A stretch of DNA of 64,000 nucleotides from Flaccisagitta enflata (GCA_965153355.1 OZ231127.1:51274001-51338000); one strand, 5' to 3'; shown: positions 10,201-23,596, counted from the stretch's first letter. Numbers and translations: made by a program. The notes: a model not told the origin generated them from the sequence alone.

Positions 10201-10973
10201 AAGGAGATCGTGAAGCTGCGACGATTGATGCAACTGAAGCGACAGCAGGAGGAGAGATGGACGACGCCTTCGCAAAAATGGGCGTGCGTCTTTATGGCAA
10301 GCGCTGCAACATTGCGGCGCTGTTGCTGAAATCGTCGCGGAGGCAAGGATCCAGTCGGCCGACCATGCAAGGCATTTCAATTTGTCTGCAAGGTTGCAAA
10401 AGGCAAAGAAGATTGCGAGGACCTGTGGAGAGGTGCAACACTGCTATCGTGACGAGCTGCTGCAGAAAATCCTCAATAAGAGGGTCCCTCATCTTGCAGA
10501 TAAATTCTGGGAAAGGCAACATGAAGCAGCCCAAAATGGACAATTATTTTCGTTCGACAACTTGGTCAACATGATCGAGACATGGGCGGTGATTCAGCGC
10601 AACAAAGGCGCAAGCTGCAAAACAGCATCAGTGGCAGCAGTCGCAACTACAGAAAAAGAGGCGCCATCATCATATGGGGATGCTTTGACCAATGGCAAGC
10701 AAAAGATGCAGTCGTCGGACCGCTGCAACGTCTGCAGTGGAACCCATCAAACAGAGGGATGTCATCAGCTGTTAGAGTTGGAAGTGGACGAGAGTTCAGG
10801 AGTGTCTCATCGTCTGTGCTTCCCACCTTTCCATGCCAGGACACAACGCCCGGATGTCGCGAACAGACCAACTTGCAGATCTGCAGAGAAGCGACATGCC
10901 GAACCTCCACGGGCGCACCTACAAGAAAGAAGAAAGGAAGAGAAGAAAGGAGAGAAATAAGCAGGAAATAAGT
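7274..10973 (+). pseudogene. broken gag of the BEL/Pao-like element
   Basis: Gag would form the particle core and bind RNA. The best start is ATG 7274 in context ACAATGG, which reads MAAARNDDTVST. It hits TGA at 7415-7417 and stays open in the same frame to about 7620. Coding character then moves to frame 1 (to about 8400), frame 3 (to 8984), frame 2 (9101-9733), frame 3 (to 10133) and on. Late in gag LLQKILNKRVPHLADKFWER resembles BEL gag wording. A zinc knuckle CNVCSGTHQTEGC lies at 10723-10762, followed by a decayed second Cys/His cluster. The middle is a very large Gln-rich insert, which is not typical of the family. Indels from sequencing could account for some shifts but hardly all. Confidence 0.8.
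8187..9330 (+). repeat. Gln-rich CAG/CAA tracts within gag
   Basis: Two blocks (about 8187-8660 and 9150-9330) of mixed CAG and CAA codons with occasional Arg, His and Leu, separated by ordinary coding sequence. Because the reading frame changes inside the blocks, slippage in the triplet tract is the likely source of some of the frame breaks. Confidence 0.85.
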
Positions 10974-11059
10974 ACAGCAACTCCCTTCAACAAGTCAGGA
11001 AGAGAATCACGGCTGCTTGCTGCCTTTCAAAATGTGGCCAGAACCGTAATCCCTCTGAA

Positions 11060-11566
11060 GTGATCTCTTCTAGCGTCCGCGGCATGACTGGCGGCAGCCA
11101 GCGTCATGATGCGTCCTCTTCATTATGGCGTTGCAAATCGATTATTCTTGTCGACTATCTGTGGTCTTCAGTCTGCGAAGAAGGGCGATTTGCTCTGATC
11201 GACTCAGGCGCTGATCGCGACGTGATCAGTACCAATGTCATTCGCAGTGTCCTGATTCCAACAAAAACATTGCAAGTGACGGTGATTACTGTGTGCCGTC
11301 ATGTTGTTGAGGATCGTTTCTTCGCATCATTCACTATGCAATCGGTCGACGAGGAATATGTCGTCGACGTCAACGACGCGCTGGTGGGTGATTTGTTAGC
11401 GAGTGAAACGCGACATTCCTCCTTTCTCCGCGACCTATCTGACCAACCTCACGTCGAAAGCATAAAATTTCCAGAAGCTGAAGGCGGTGTGATGATGATC
11501 ATCGGAGCGGCGCATGCGGATGCCGCCATCGCTCAAGAAATCCGCCGAGGGCCTTGGGATCTTTGA
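11060..11566 (+). pseudogene. BEL/Pao-like retropepsin region
   Basis: The frame contains FALIDSGADRDVIS, with the catalytic D-S-G-A at 11201-11212. About 90 residues on, MMIIGAAHADAA sits where BEL/Pao proteases have their terminal (L/I)IGADH-like motif. The single-DSG, retropepsin-type enzyme acts as a dimer to cut the polyprotein. The frame closes at 11566 just where the linker to reverse transcriptase would begin, and no RT motif such as YxDD follows. Confidence 0.8.
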
Positions 11567-11799
11567 CTTGCTTCAGATGTCTATTCGGTTGGACTGTGTG
11601 AAAAACTGGGCAAAAGAGGGCGAGATGGTGTGTCGATCAGCGCTATCGCGACGGATGACCGTGTCCTCAACAACAACATCGATAGCATCCTCGACAATGG
11701 CATCCTCAATAGTAGCATTGACCGCATCTTCTACCATGACCTTGCATCATCAATCGTCTCGCATGAGGAGATGGGTGATTCCCTTGAAAATGTCAGAGA

Positions 11800-12300
11800 G
11801 CGTACAAATGTTTGAAAAGACATATTTTTGCTTGGTGGCAGAGATCTTCACTTCTAAACCGGAAGTGGCGCAAGACGTCTTGGAGGAGGCGCGCAAACAG
11901 CTCGTCAAGTCAATGCAGCGGCAACATTGTTCCGACGTTTTCGAACAATTGGAGTTGGGAAAAGCCTTTAAACCAAAAAGCCGTCGTGACTTCGTCATCA
12001 AGGGTGAGGATGTGCTAAAGTTGAACCCTTTCGTCGATGACGACGGCGTCCTTCGCGTCGGCAGCCGATTGGAGAATACCGACATCACACGTGACGCTAA
12101 ATTTCCCTTCATCCTTCCGCCAAAAAGAACGCGAATGTGAAATCATTAATTCGCCATTATCATCATAATGATTTTTTTTCACGTGGGTGCAGAGCATACA
12201 TTGTACCAATTACATAATTTGTGTGGATTACAAAAGGTCTTCAGGCTGTCAAGAGCGTCGTCAACACGTGCTTCAGATGCCAGAAGAACTTGAAAAAGAA
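11800..12300 (+). pseudogene. integrase N-terminal region of the BEL/Pao-like element
   Basis: The frame to 12138 ends in NPFVDDDGVLRVGSRLENTD then KFPFILPPK, the block that immediately precedes the zinc finger in BEL/Pao integrases. The finger itself follows with frame breaks. IRHYHHNDFF, then HVGAEHTLYQLHN one frame over, then VWITKGLQAVKSVVNTCFRC supply the two His and the CxxC pair. Downstream, the D,D,E catalytic core is not recognisable as a continuous domain. Confidence 0.8.
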
Positions 12301-12539
12301 CGCGAATCAGCGAATGGCCTAGCTTCAATCAAAGCGTCATCTTGCTTCCATCTCTATTGGCGCCATCCTCCACGTCGATGCCTTCAACACTGCTGTCGTC
12401 GAGAAGGTGAAGGAATTCTCAATCGTCCTCTAACAAATCCGTGGGCGATCCAAATGTTTTCTGGCCTCACGAATCATATCCTCAATCCATCAACATCCAG
12501 TGCTTCCTGGATCTGGCTGCTGAACGTCAACTCTGACGC

Positions 12540-12852
12540 CGACTCAGCGAAGATTCAATGGAGGCGTGCGCAATCGCGGGTGGATGTGTTTTGGAAATCG
12601 TGGAGGGTCGAATATTTGGCGCTTCTTCACGCGCAAAGCAAATGGTCGAGATCCGAGAGAGACTTTGCGGTCGATAACATGGTTGTCATCGTGGGCGAAA
12701 CGCTGCCTCGTCTGCACAATTGGAGTTTAGGACGCGTCATGGGTGTCGAAGGTTCATCAGCTCATGTCCGGAGAGCTTATCCTCGACGCCAAGATGAAAA
12801 GATCGTGACGAAAGACCGCACAAAGCGTCTGCGGCTGGAATTGGATTCATAA
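12540..12852 (+). pseudogene. integrase C-terminal region of the BEL/Pao-like element
   Basis: QWRRAQSRVDVFWKSWRVEY, then SKWSR and LGRVMGV, match the conserved C-terminal tail of BEL/Pao integrases (WRRxQ..xDxFWxRW, KW, LGRV). The frame ends at a natural-looking stop at 12852. The stretch from about 12300 to 12540 should hold the catalytic core but is too short. Confidence 0.8.
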
Positions 12853-13066
12853 AAAACGCTAAGTTTTGAGAGAGAGAAAAGGCGCATGGGCCTGTCCATT
12901 AGTAACTATAGATATGAGTGATTGAAACTCCGACTTGTTATGTTTACAAGTTGTTATTCTTCATGTTATTTGGTTCTGATTATCCATGCTTTCATCTTTC
13001 CTCTTGTCAATTATTTTATCCATTTCCACTCACACATCAAAACACTGATTCATTCGCTCTGTCTAT

Positions 13067-13860
13067 ATGTACATATTATTGTGCCAAAATCCGTTCTTAC
13101 CAGTATCAGTTCTCGATAACGAGCATTTCAAAGCTTCCGCTGACAACGTTATTCCATCTACGAAGTCAGTTCACATCTTGAAGTCGCTCGTCGGAGTCAA
13201 GATGTCACGTCAGCATCCGGCTCCTCCTGCGCCTTTCGATGCGGTCGCCGTTGACAACATCATTTATCGCCTTGCTTTCGCCCACGGATTGGCCAGTGTT
13301 GGAGAAACTTCCGGAGACCTTCCCGCTCGTCTCTGTAATGGAGAGCGCAGAGTGATGTGGTCGTTCACGTGTACACTAATTTTTTTTTTTTTTTTTTTTT
13401 GCTTTTACTGGACAGATTCATTTTTATATATAGTTAGTAATTTATTTAATTTTATCTTGTTTTGTTTGGTTCCTTGGAACATGTACATTTTGTTGTGTTT
13501 GTTTTAGACATAGTCTTTTTAGTCATTATTACGAATACTTTCGTATGACATGTTTTTAGTAATGCCTACTCCACATTATTTTCCCTCTTAAGTCAATCCC
13601 AGGCTTCGGTGCTCCAAGGCCCGTTCCCCTTTTCCCCCCCCCTCTTCCCCTTAACTTTTACAGAACGGGTGCCTCAACCTCCTCGTCGCCGCCTCGTCTC
13701 CATCCGCGTCATCGTGATCGTTGAAAATTTGCTGGTGGTGGATCCTTTCCGGACAGGAATCATCATTCGTGCAGACGTCGATCTGTTGATAGTTAGGGGG
13801 GTGGGAGTATCAGAGGCGGTGGGCTGGGGGGGAGGGGCGAGGGCTGTGTCTATGTAAATT
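13067..13860 (+). other. coding-like remnants downstream of the integrase
   Basis: Two GC-richer, repeat-free frames (about 13105-13372 and 13655-13800) lie beyond the integrase stop, separated by AT-rich DNA. The first contains IIYRLAFAHGLASVGE, the second RTGIIIRADVDLLIVRG. I recognise neither. They could be remains of an extra open reading frame, of the 3' LTR region, or of an unrelated host sequence. Confidence 0.25.
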
Positions 13861-16507
<2,647 letters not shown>

Positions 16508-16602
16508 AAGTGTGACGGACTGACAGACTGACCGACCAACCAACCAACCGTCGGACAAAGCGGGGTGACCGGGGTGTAGAGTCGCGTGCACGCGACTAAA
16601 AA
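16508..16602 (+). repeat. hairpin-ended repeat, subfamily A, 3' half
   Basis: A GACC/GACG core, then GTAGAGTCGCGTGCACGCGA with the perfect 16-nt palindrome GTCGCGTGCACGCGAC at 16581-16596 and the TAAAAA end. The 5' head is missing. Confidence 0.85.
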
Positions 16603-16619
16603 TGAGCATTTTTCCAAAA

Positions 16620-16745
16620 TAGAGGTCCACTTTGCAATTTGGTAAGCTCTAATTTCTAAACGGTTTGAGATACAGACCTGGGATTGGTCTAGGATGAAAG
16701 AAAATTCAAAAATCTTCAAGATCAGTTGAACAAAAAAAAATTTTG
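16620..16745. repeat. dispersed repeat fragment, copy 2
   Basis: Matches 100-200 through GTTTGAGATACAGA, CTGGGATT and GTCTAG. It directly follows the preceding hairpin-ended repeat. Confidence 0.6.
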
Positions 16746-17044
16746 AAATGACTTTTTTTGTCTCTTCCACTTATCTACAAAAAGGTGTGGCTTTTTCTTC
16801 ATTTGCATAGTATACCTTGCTCTGTCGGTAGATCGGTATGTTAAAAATATTTTTAAATATCGGTCTATTTTGGGTATTTAACGGTAAAATAAGTTGATTT
16901 TTTTATGATTATTTATTCTTGTTTCCTCTTTTTTATCGTTTATTAGTATCATCATTAGTATCATTTTTTATTGGGTATTAATAGGTAAAATTTTTTTTTA
17001 TTATTGTTTTTTGTTGTTTACTATTACTTATTGTTGTTTAATAT

Positions 17045-17209
17045 TGTTTATGATATGATTATGTGATTGTGTGATTATGTAATCATGTGATTATGTGATT
17101 TTGTAATTATGAGATTATTTTATTATGTAATTTTGTAATTATGTGATTATGATATTATGTAATTATGTGACTTAGTGATTATGTAATTATGTAATTCAAT
17201 GTAATTATG
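17045..17209. repeat. ATTATGTGATT-type array
   Basis: Irregular 10-11-bp units of ATTATGTGATT and ATTATGTAATT. The array continues at 17792-17838 beyond the MITE, so the MITE interrupted it. Confidence 0.8.
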
Positions 17210-17791
17210 TACTATCTTGGAAAAAATAAAAGTCCAGGACGTTTTGTCATATTATAGCTTTGATATACATGATTTGATATGAAAATTGATGACCAAAATG
17301 AAGCTAATGAACAGGGCTAGGAAATGGCGCCAAGCTGAGGCTCATAGCTTGGTTTGATTAGATTTTACGTCAAAATAAGCGAAAATGTTGATTTCAGAAA
17401 ATGGACAAAAAATTTGAATAGAATATAAATGCATGACATTTTGTTACAGTGTTGCTTTGATGTGCAAAATTTGAAAGGAAAATTGGTGACCATTTTGAAG
17501 CTCTTGATCTGGGCTATCCATTGCCGCCAAGTAGAGACTCCTAGCTTTATTCGTTTGGATTCTAGATCAAAAAGAGTGAAAATGTTGATTCTCAGAAATT
17601 TTCCAGAAATTGTGTGGAGGGATTGTACTTCAAAATAGCATTATACTCTTTACTAAGGCATGCCCTTAGAGATACAAGCAGTTTCTAAACTCTAAAAAGG
17701 TTATTTCAAATAGTAGGCTTATGAATATGGTCATTATCCTATCAAATCATTCTCCTATGCAGCTTGGATTTTTTTTTTTTCCAAGATAGTA
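17210..17791. mobile_element. MITE with TACTATCTTGG termini and internal duplication
   Basis: The left tip TACTATCTTGGAAAAAA is repeated inverted at the right end. The terminal TA fits a TA target. The interior consists of two diverged direct copies of about 190 bp (about 17233-17420 and 17432-17615; shared words AAAATGTTGATT, GAAGCT and GCCAAG). The flanks are two halves of one ATTATGTGATT array. It shares its first ten terminal bases with the element at 1522-2114. Confidence 0.75.
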
Positions 17792-17839
17792 ATTATGTGA
17801 CTCTGTTACTATGTGATTTTGAAATTATGTAATTAGGAA

Positions 17840-17960
17840 GAAAGAGAGGAAAGATGGAAGAAAGGAAGGAAGGAGGGAAGGAGGAAAGGGACGAAGGAAG
17901 GATGGGAGGGAGGGAGGAGAAAAGCTAGGGAGGAGGAAGAGAGAGGGAGGAAGGAAGAAA
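17840..17960. repeat. GGAAGGAA-type polypurine tract
   Basis: 120 bp of nearly uninterrupted A and G on the + strand, of irregular unit. Confidence 0.85.
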
Positions 17961-18478
17961 GGAGTATGCTTATTTGGGTTGTTTGTAATTGTTAAACGGC
18001 GGTGACTGTTGGCCCATTGGGTTTGTTTTTCTGTTTTCCTGGGGAAAGGGAAAAATAGAAATTTTGGAATTTGTATGAAGACCCACTAGCAATGATGCTA
18101 CATCCCTTTTAGTTTTACTACCCTGGCCTTGTCTCGGTTTTTGTTGTTATTGAAAAAAAGAGTTTCTGAAGCAATAACGAATTTCGTTGCATGCAAGCTG
18201 TACGGTTCAATCAGCAGCTCGCAGTTTGAGACTTGAAGCAGATGGGTTTGATCGAGGTTTCCAGTGGGGAACCACCGCTTTCAAGGCTCTCTATTTGTTT
18301 CAAAAAAATGTTTGGAGATGAATGAAAGCAGAGTTATTTGCGAGGTGCTTTCGCCGTCAACCGACTCGCATGATGCATCACTACGATCCGCATTTTGTGG
18401 TTGTCTTTGCCGATGGAAAGAAAGTCCCATGTGGGGTTTCTCCGGGGAAGGACAATAGAAACCTCCCTCTTTGCATCA

Positions 18479-18481
<3 letters not shown>

Positions 18482-18571
<90 letters not shown>
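18482..18571. repeat. (TC)n microsatellite
   Basis: About 90 bp of pure TC. It abuts the possible regulatory region on its right. Confidence 0.97.
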
Positions 18572-18573
<2 letters not shown>

Positions 18574-18574
18574 C

Positions 18575-19034
18575 TTTCGCGCATTTCACCCTTTTTGCAG
18601 ATTTTAGATCTTGACTTTTTTTTCTTCTCTCTTTTCTCTTTTCGCTTTTGTCATTGACTTTCACATTGAGCCGGGAAGATCCATTTGTCAGAGTTGTTGT
18701 TTTGACGCCGATGTAACTTTTTCGATCTCCTCCTTTTAGACATACAGAAACAGCGCGATTGGTTGGCCCTGTCCGTTCCTCTACCCTCATTGGCTTCCTT
18801 GTCCTCGGTCGGCGGCGGTCGTGGTGCCCATACCGGTTCCATCACAGAGTTTGCATCGGCGACAGATTCTCGCCCCATAGATTGTTACGGTCGATTATGG
18901 TGCGACGATCGGTGCAACGGTCGCGGACAAAAGACGCGAAAGCTCTTTTTGGCTTGAGGGTGCGTTCAGTGACGGGCAGCAACGAATCGCTTCTTGATTG
19001 GTCCTTCTAACCCGCATTCTTCCATCCTCATTGG
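18575..19034. promoter_or_regulatory. possible promoter: paired CCAAT boxes and an E2F-like site
   Basis: TTTCGCGC (E2F-like) lies at 18575-18582. ATTGG, the inverse of CCAAT, occurs at 18758, 18789, 18997 and 19030. Each has flanks fitting NF-Y (ACCAATCG, GCCAATGA, ACCAATCA and TCCAATGA on the minus strand), and the pairs are 31 and 33 bp apart. The interval is GC-richer than its surroundings and has several CpGs. NF-Y pairs at about this spacing are known from cell-cycle and histone promoters. I see no proven gene on either side, and the short frames here are not recognisable. Confidence 0.4.
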
Positions 19035-19177
19035 ACTCGGGCGGTAAAATGCGGCCCGAGGGATCATTAAGGGAAGCCTTGAAAGGTCAAAAGTTAGATT
19101 TGACAACAAAGAAATGATTTCCATAGAAAAAGTTTTTCTCTCTTTCTCTCTCTCTCTCTCCTCGTGACTGCCAGGGA

Positions 19178-19181
<4 letters not shown>

Positions 19182-19234
<53 letters not shown>
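19182..19234. repeat. (GA)n microsatellite
   Basis: About 53 bp of GA, preceded at 19138-19160 by a short TC run, so the two can pair as an imperfect hairpin. Confidence 0.95.
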
Positions 19235-19237
<3 letters not shown>

Positions 19238-19246
19238 CAGAGAGAT

Positions 19247-19428
19247 AACAAGGCCGGATACACGGCTACCGAAGTCGCGTGCGGGTGGGCAGGGGCCCTA
19301 TTTGAGGTCACCGAACCATTTGGGCAGGAGCAGTGAGGTCAAAAAAGGGAAAATGTGATTGACCAATCAACCGACCGACCGACCAACGGACAAAGCGGGT
19401 TGTAGAGTCGCGTGCACGCGACTAAAAA
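19247..19428 (+). repeat. hairpin-ended repeat, subfamily A, full length
   Basis: Reference copy for subfamily A, 182 bp. The head is AACAAGGCCGGATACACGGC (GCCG/CGGC stem). The 9-mer GTCGCGTGC is at 19274-19282, then GGGTGGGCAGG, a spacer, a GACC core and ACAAAGCGGGTTGTAGA. The terminal palindrome GTCGCGTGCACGCGAC is at 19407-19422, then TAAAAA. The 9-mer is the exact reverse complement of the last nine bases of the palindrome. The layout matches Helentron-associated non-autonomous elements (5' subterminal inverted repeat, microsatellite core, 3' hairpin). Confidence 0.85.
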
Positions 19429-19647
19429 GAAAACGGGAGTGCCTTATGATTTTCTTATGGGCTATTGGATAAGGAGGGACGAACTGTATCCTTGTATGCA
19501 TTATGGGCCTCCATAAATTCCGTCGCTATCTTAGTCGCTATCTTAGTCGCTTGCGTCTATATGTTGGACTGGCTGTCGGGCTGTCTGGTTGTTAGTGACC
19601 TTTTAGCAGTACCGCTCCAGAGGTAGCTTTTAATTGTCCAAATAACT

Positions 19648-21029
19648 CTGAGGCGGATCAACAAGGTGCGGGGCCCTATGCTTAACCAAGGGCGCGGGGC
19701 CCCTTACCCCCCCCCCCCCTTAGGGCTCTACATATTTTTTTGCTTCTTGCGAACAAAATTTTCCGGCTATACCTTCTTGCTAAATACGCAGTTGAATTTC
19801 ACATCAATTCATCCCCTGTTTTATTCTCTCTCATCCTTGCTTTGTTTACAGTTTCCATCTTTTGTTCTATGCATTTTTTTTCTCTCTCTATTTCTCTTAC
19901 AAGTTATGACCTGGTTTTTTTAGCGTTAGCCTCAAACCTTAGATCAGGCACAGCAGGCCTTATATTATTACCTATATTAAACCCTACAGAATTCAATTCA
20001 AACCTGATTACTATCTATGAAAAAAGGATATCTTAGCTTTTGGAGAAACTTTGTAACAAGCTACTTCAAAAAATCTTCAAAATTACCCCAATCTGGTTCT
20101 TATAGCTCCAACTATTTAAAACTGGCAAAAAAGTCGAAAATTTTAAAAATAAAATGATGAAATGCAGCTTCTTCTTAGAAACATTCAGCTTCTAGATAAG
20201 CTATAGATTTGAAAAGAAAACAAATTGATCCAAATTAAAAAAATCTACAAAATGGGTGCAATCTGGTTTCTGTAATTTTTTAAACTTTAGTTTAGAAAAT
20301 TTGGACCGCTTCAACCTCCGCATTCTTTTTTCTTTTATTCCTTTTTGTACCAAACTTATTTTCATCAGAACACTCCTATGTTCTTTCTTCCCTTCTTTGT
20401 TTCTTGCCTACATTACCTGTCTTGCTGCCTTTTTCTCACTTCAGACCTTCCATCTTCTTTTTTCCCTTCCTAAGCTGGCTTTTTGTCGTGTTTCAGCAAA
20501 AATATTTGTTGTCTTTTTCCTTTCTTTTTTCCCCTTTTCTGTTTTTCTTTCTTTCTTCTTTCTTCTGTCTTTTTTCCCCTTTTCTGTTGTTTCTTTTTTT
20601 CTTCTTTCTTTTTTCCCCCTTTTCTGTTTTTCTTTTTTTTTTCCCCCATTTTGTTTTTCTTTCTTTCTTCTTTCTTTCTTCTTTCTTTCTTTCTCTTTCT
20701 TTCTCTTTATTTCACTTTCCTCCTCTTTCTTTCTCTTTCTTTCTCTTTCTTTCTCTTTCTTCCTCTCTTGCATTCACTCATTCATTCATTCATTTATTCA
20801 TTCATTCATTCTTTCTTTCTCTCTTTTTCTTTATCTTTTCTTTTCTTTTCCTTTCTTTTTTTTTTCTTTCTTTCTTTTTTTCTTTCTTTTTTTTCTTTTT
20901 TTCTTTCTTTCTTTCTTTCTTTCTCTTTCACATGAGGGAGGGGCTGCAAGCGCGGGGCCCCCCTGAGGTGCCCTGAGGCGCGGGGCCCTATGCTTAAGCA
21001 TTTAAAGCATATATGTTGATCCGCCTCAG
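19648..21029. mobile_element. hAT-like non-autonomous element with 8-bp target duplication
   Basis: A perfect 15-bp inverted repeat CTGAGGCGGATCAAC lies at 19648-19662 and, inverted, at 21015-21029, flanked on both sides by AAATAACT (19640-19647 and 21030-21037). The subterminal word GCGGGGCCCTATGCTTAA occurs at both ends, as short subterminal repeats do in hAT elements. The interior is AT-rich plus about 440 bp of CTTT-type pyrimidine repeat and an ATTC run, with no transposase. Confidence 0.85.
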
Positions 21030-21058
21030 AAATAACTGCAAATGTTTATGCTACGGAT

Positions 21059-21376
21059 CTTTTTAGTTGCGGTCAGGCATAAGAGACTTTGTCCGTCCGT
21101 CCATAAGAGACTTTGTCCGTCCGTCCGTCCGTCCGTCCGTCCGTCCATAAGAGACTTTGTCCGTCCGTTGGCCCGTCGGTCCATTGGTCAGTGGGTCCGT
21201 TGGTCCATGAACACGAGTTGAAAAGTGGGAAAACGAGCGTTTTGGAAGCTTTTTGTGTATGTGTCTGTGTAGGAAAGGGGGGGGGGTTGGGTAAGGCGTT
21301 GGGTGTGGATGGGGGTTGGCTGCCCCTGTCCACCCGTCCGCAACCATATTGTGACCCTGCGTCACTTGCTCTTGTT
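21059..21376 (-). repeat. hairpin-ended repeat, subfamily B, long copy
   Basis: Minus-strand copy. The head ends at CTTGTT (21371-21376) and the 9-mer reads GTCCGCAAC on the + strand near 21336. The CCGT core is expanded, including a doubled ATAAGAGACTTTGTCC segment. The 3' arm is GACCGCAAC with one change, and the opposite hairpin arm has decayed. Confidence 0.75.
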
Positions 21377-21880
21377 CTTTACGTACTTCCTTTGGTTGAT
21401 TCGTGTACCTCTTCGTCAACCGATGATGCAATGAAGGGCATTACTCGGCCATTTTGCTCGCTCAAGTGCATTTATAGCCATTTATACCTTGTTAACTGAC
21501 AATCGGACGTACACTGCCTCCCCCGCCTTCTCCTTTTCCCTCTATCAAGCCACTAGTAAAGAGATACTGCCGTTTCTTTCCCTCCGGATTTAAGCGCGTT
21601 GTTTTGTTTTGGACATATAATGTCATTATGGCTTCTTTAAAGTGTCATACTGTCATAATGTCATACTAATATTCCTTCATAAGAGAAATTTGGTTCGACG
21701 GAAGACTGAGTTGGCAGAAGCTTTATGACTTTGAGGAACAATCTTCTTCCGGGTTTCGAAAAGAAATTTATGAAAAAATGAAGGGGAAAATGGGAGCGAA
21801 ATTATGTAAATGGCTGAGAATGAGAACACCACTATTCTCGCTTTTCTCTTAGTTTAAATTCCAAACTTAGGTGCGAGAAC

Positions 21881-21882
<2 letters not shown>

Positions 21883-21956
<74 letters not shown>
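21883..21956. repeat. (TC)n microsatellite
   Basis: About 74 bp of pure TC, followed by a short ACAC run. Confidence 0.97.
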
Positions 21957-21962
<6 letters not shown>

Positions 21963-22990
21963 GAGTAAGTGCAGTGGTGGGAAATGACGATAAAATAAAA
22001 ATCCGTGAAGGACTGACGGACCGACGGTCCGACGGATTGACGGACCGACGGACCCTCCGAAGTATAGCAATTGTATCGAATTTCTTCATTCAATGAAAAT
22101 TTTCTATTGCGCCTACCGCATCCTCGATAGAGGATTTGAAAAAAAGCATCAACTATAACGAGATTAGTGAAAATGCCTTTTGCCATTGCTTTGGTAACCG
22201 GAGAAAAAATTTGCTCACGTGACCGCCACGCATTCTGCATCACTTTTCTAATAAAAATCCATAAAACTGGAGAATTGTTAACCGAATTACGGCGGCCGGT
22301 CTCGGCCGTAGCTCGGCAGTCCGGTAATATTTACTTCGCCGTTACCCCGGTTACGAACTTTTTACCTTTGTACCAAGCGATTTGAATCCCTCGGCCCGAC
22401 CGAATAAGGTTTATTAGAAATTCAGCGTCTGTAGGACTTCGAAAGTTATGTCAATTATTTGTAAGATTTGATACGTTGTATGATATAGCCTCAGCTTCGG
22501 TTTTATTTGTACATGTCTGACACACTGTGTTTGCATACACACCGAAAATATAGAAAAGATGGCGAATTAAGATCAGTGTTGTCGCTCAAAACGTATGATT
22601 CGGAGGAAATTAAACGCGAAAAAAACGGGCTTATGAAAATCAGGCAAAACCTTAGATACTGATATGTCAAACCTGGTAAAGGACGATACGACACGGAGTC
22701 GGGTTCATGTAAATGAAAGCAGGGGTGTATATTATTGAGTCGCTTTTGATATTTTCCCCCCCCCCCTGTCTTTGATTTTCTTCCCCGCGACACATCGCGT
22801 CGCATTTTTATATCTATGATTTTCTTCCCCATAGAGCAATAAAACTATGTAGTTAAGGTTTAAAAAGTGTTTTATTGTGTTTTACTAATTGGGTTTTATG
22901 ATTTATTACTGTCAAAAGTTATATTTTCCCCAAATTTTCTTTTTTTCTCTTTTTTCCCCTTTGGTTTCTTTCCCCATCTCCTGATTTTCC
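21957..22990. other. intergenic DNA, no supported gene
   Basis: Contains a CCGACGGACC cluster (22012-22056), possibly a decayed core of the hairpin-ended repeat, and a GC-rich patch around 22270-22400. I see no exon signals. Confidence 0.45.
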
Positions 22991-22999
22991 TCCCCCCCC

Positions 23000-23552
23000 A
23001 TCAGGGGGGGGGGGTTAGGTTTAGGCGCTTCGCATAGCAAAAAATTTGATTTTCTTCTCGTCCCGCTAACCCAATATGGAGTGAAAAAAACCATGAAGAT
23101 GACCATTTTTCTTTTCTCAAAATTCCTTCATCTTCCGTTTTTGTTTTGGCCTTAAAGTTTCCTCAGATTTCCCAGAATTCAGCAAAATTCTGTGTTGTCT
23201 TGTTACAAAAGGAACAATTGTTAGTTTTAAAAAATCATGATTTTCATAAAAATGAATTAAGATGTATCAGAGCATAAGTTATGAAAGAGCTTGTGAAAAG
23301 GCAGATTAACAATTTTTGAAAAAGCAGAAATTTGTAAAAACTAATTCAAAGAAGATCAGCATTTTTTCATTCCACTGCAATATACAAATTAGGCTCTCAA
23401 AAACAATTTTCCAAAAAAACGGAAGATGAACGATTTTTGATAAAAGAAAAATGGTAAGGGTCCTAAAATTGGCCATTCCACATTAGGTAAAGAGGATGAA
23501 AAGAAATAAGCAACTTTTGCTATGTGAAGCCCCCAAGGGCCAAGGGGGGGGA
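23000..23552. mobile_element. TIR element bordered by poly-G, copy 1
   Basis: The tip is GCTTCGCATAGCAAAA on the left and CTTTTGCTATGTGAAGC on the right. The arms stay complementary, with gaps, for about 130 bp (shared CTTCATCTTCCGTTTTT). Poly-C or poly-G runs lie outside both tips. The same element occurs in the opposite orientation at 28655-29178. No transposase is visible. Confidence 0.7.
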
Positions 23553-23596
23553 ACTCACTAATATACAGGCCTGAATATATTGTGGATGGCAGTTCC

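Larger units (their letters stand above)
7274..12852 (+). mobile_element. degenerate BEL/Pao-like LTR retrotransposon, RT and RNase H deleted
   Basis: The order is gag with a CX2CX3HX4C zinc knuckle, then an aspartic protease with DSGA, then the integrase N-terminal region (LRVGSRLE block and HHCC finger) and an integrase C-terminal region. That domain order, the knuckle spacing and the integrase wording are those of the BEL/Pao superfamily rather than Gypsy or Copia. Only about 250 bp separate protease from integrase, where several hundred codons of reverse transcriptase and RNase H belong. The integrase catalytic core is also reduced. Frames shift repeatedly and a TGA interrupts gag. GC content is above the surroundings. 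A purine tract follows the stop (around 12867-12880). I could not find paired LTRs. It cannot be autonomous. Confidence 0.85.
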
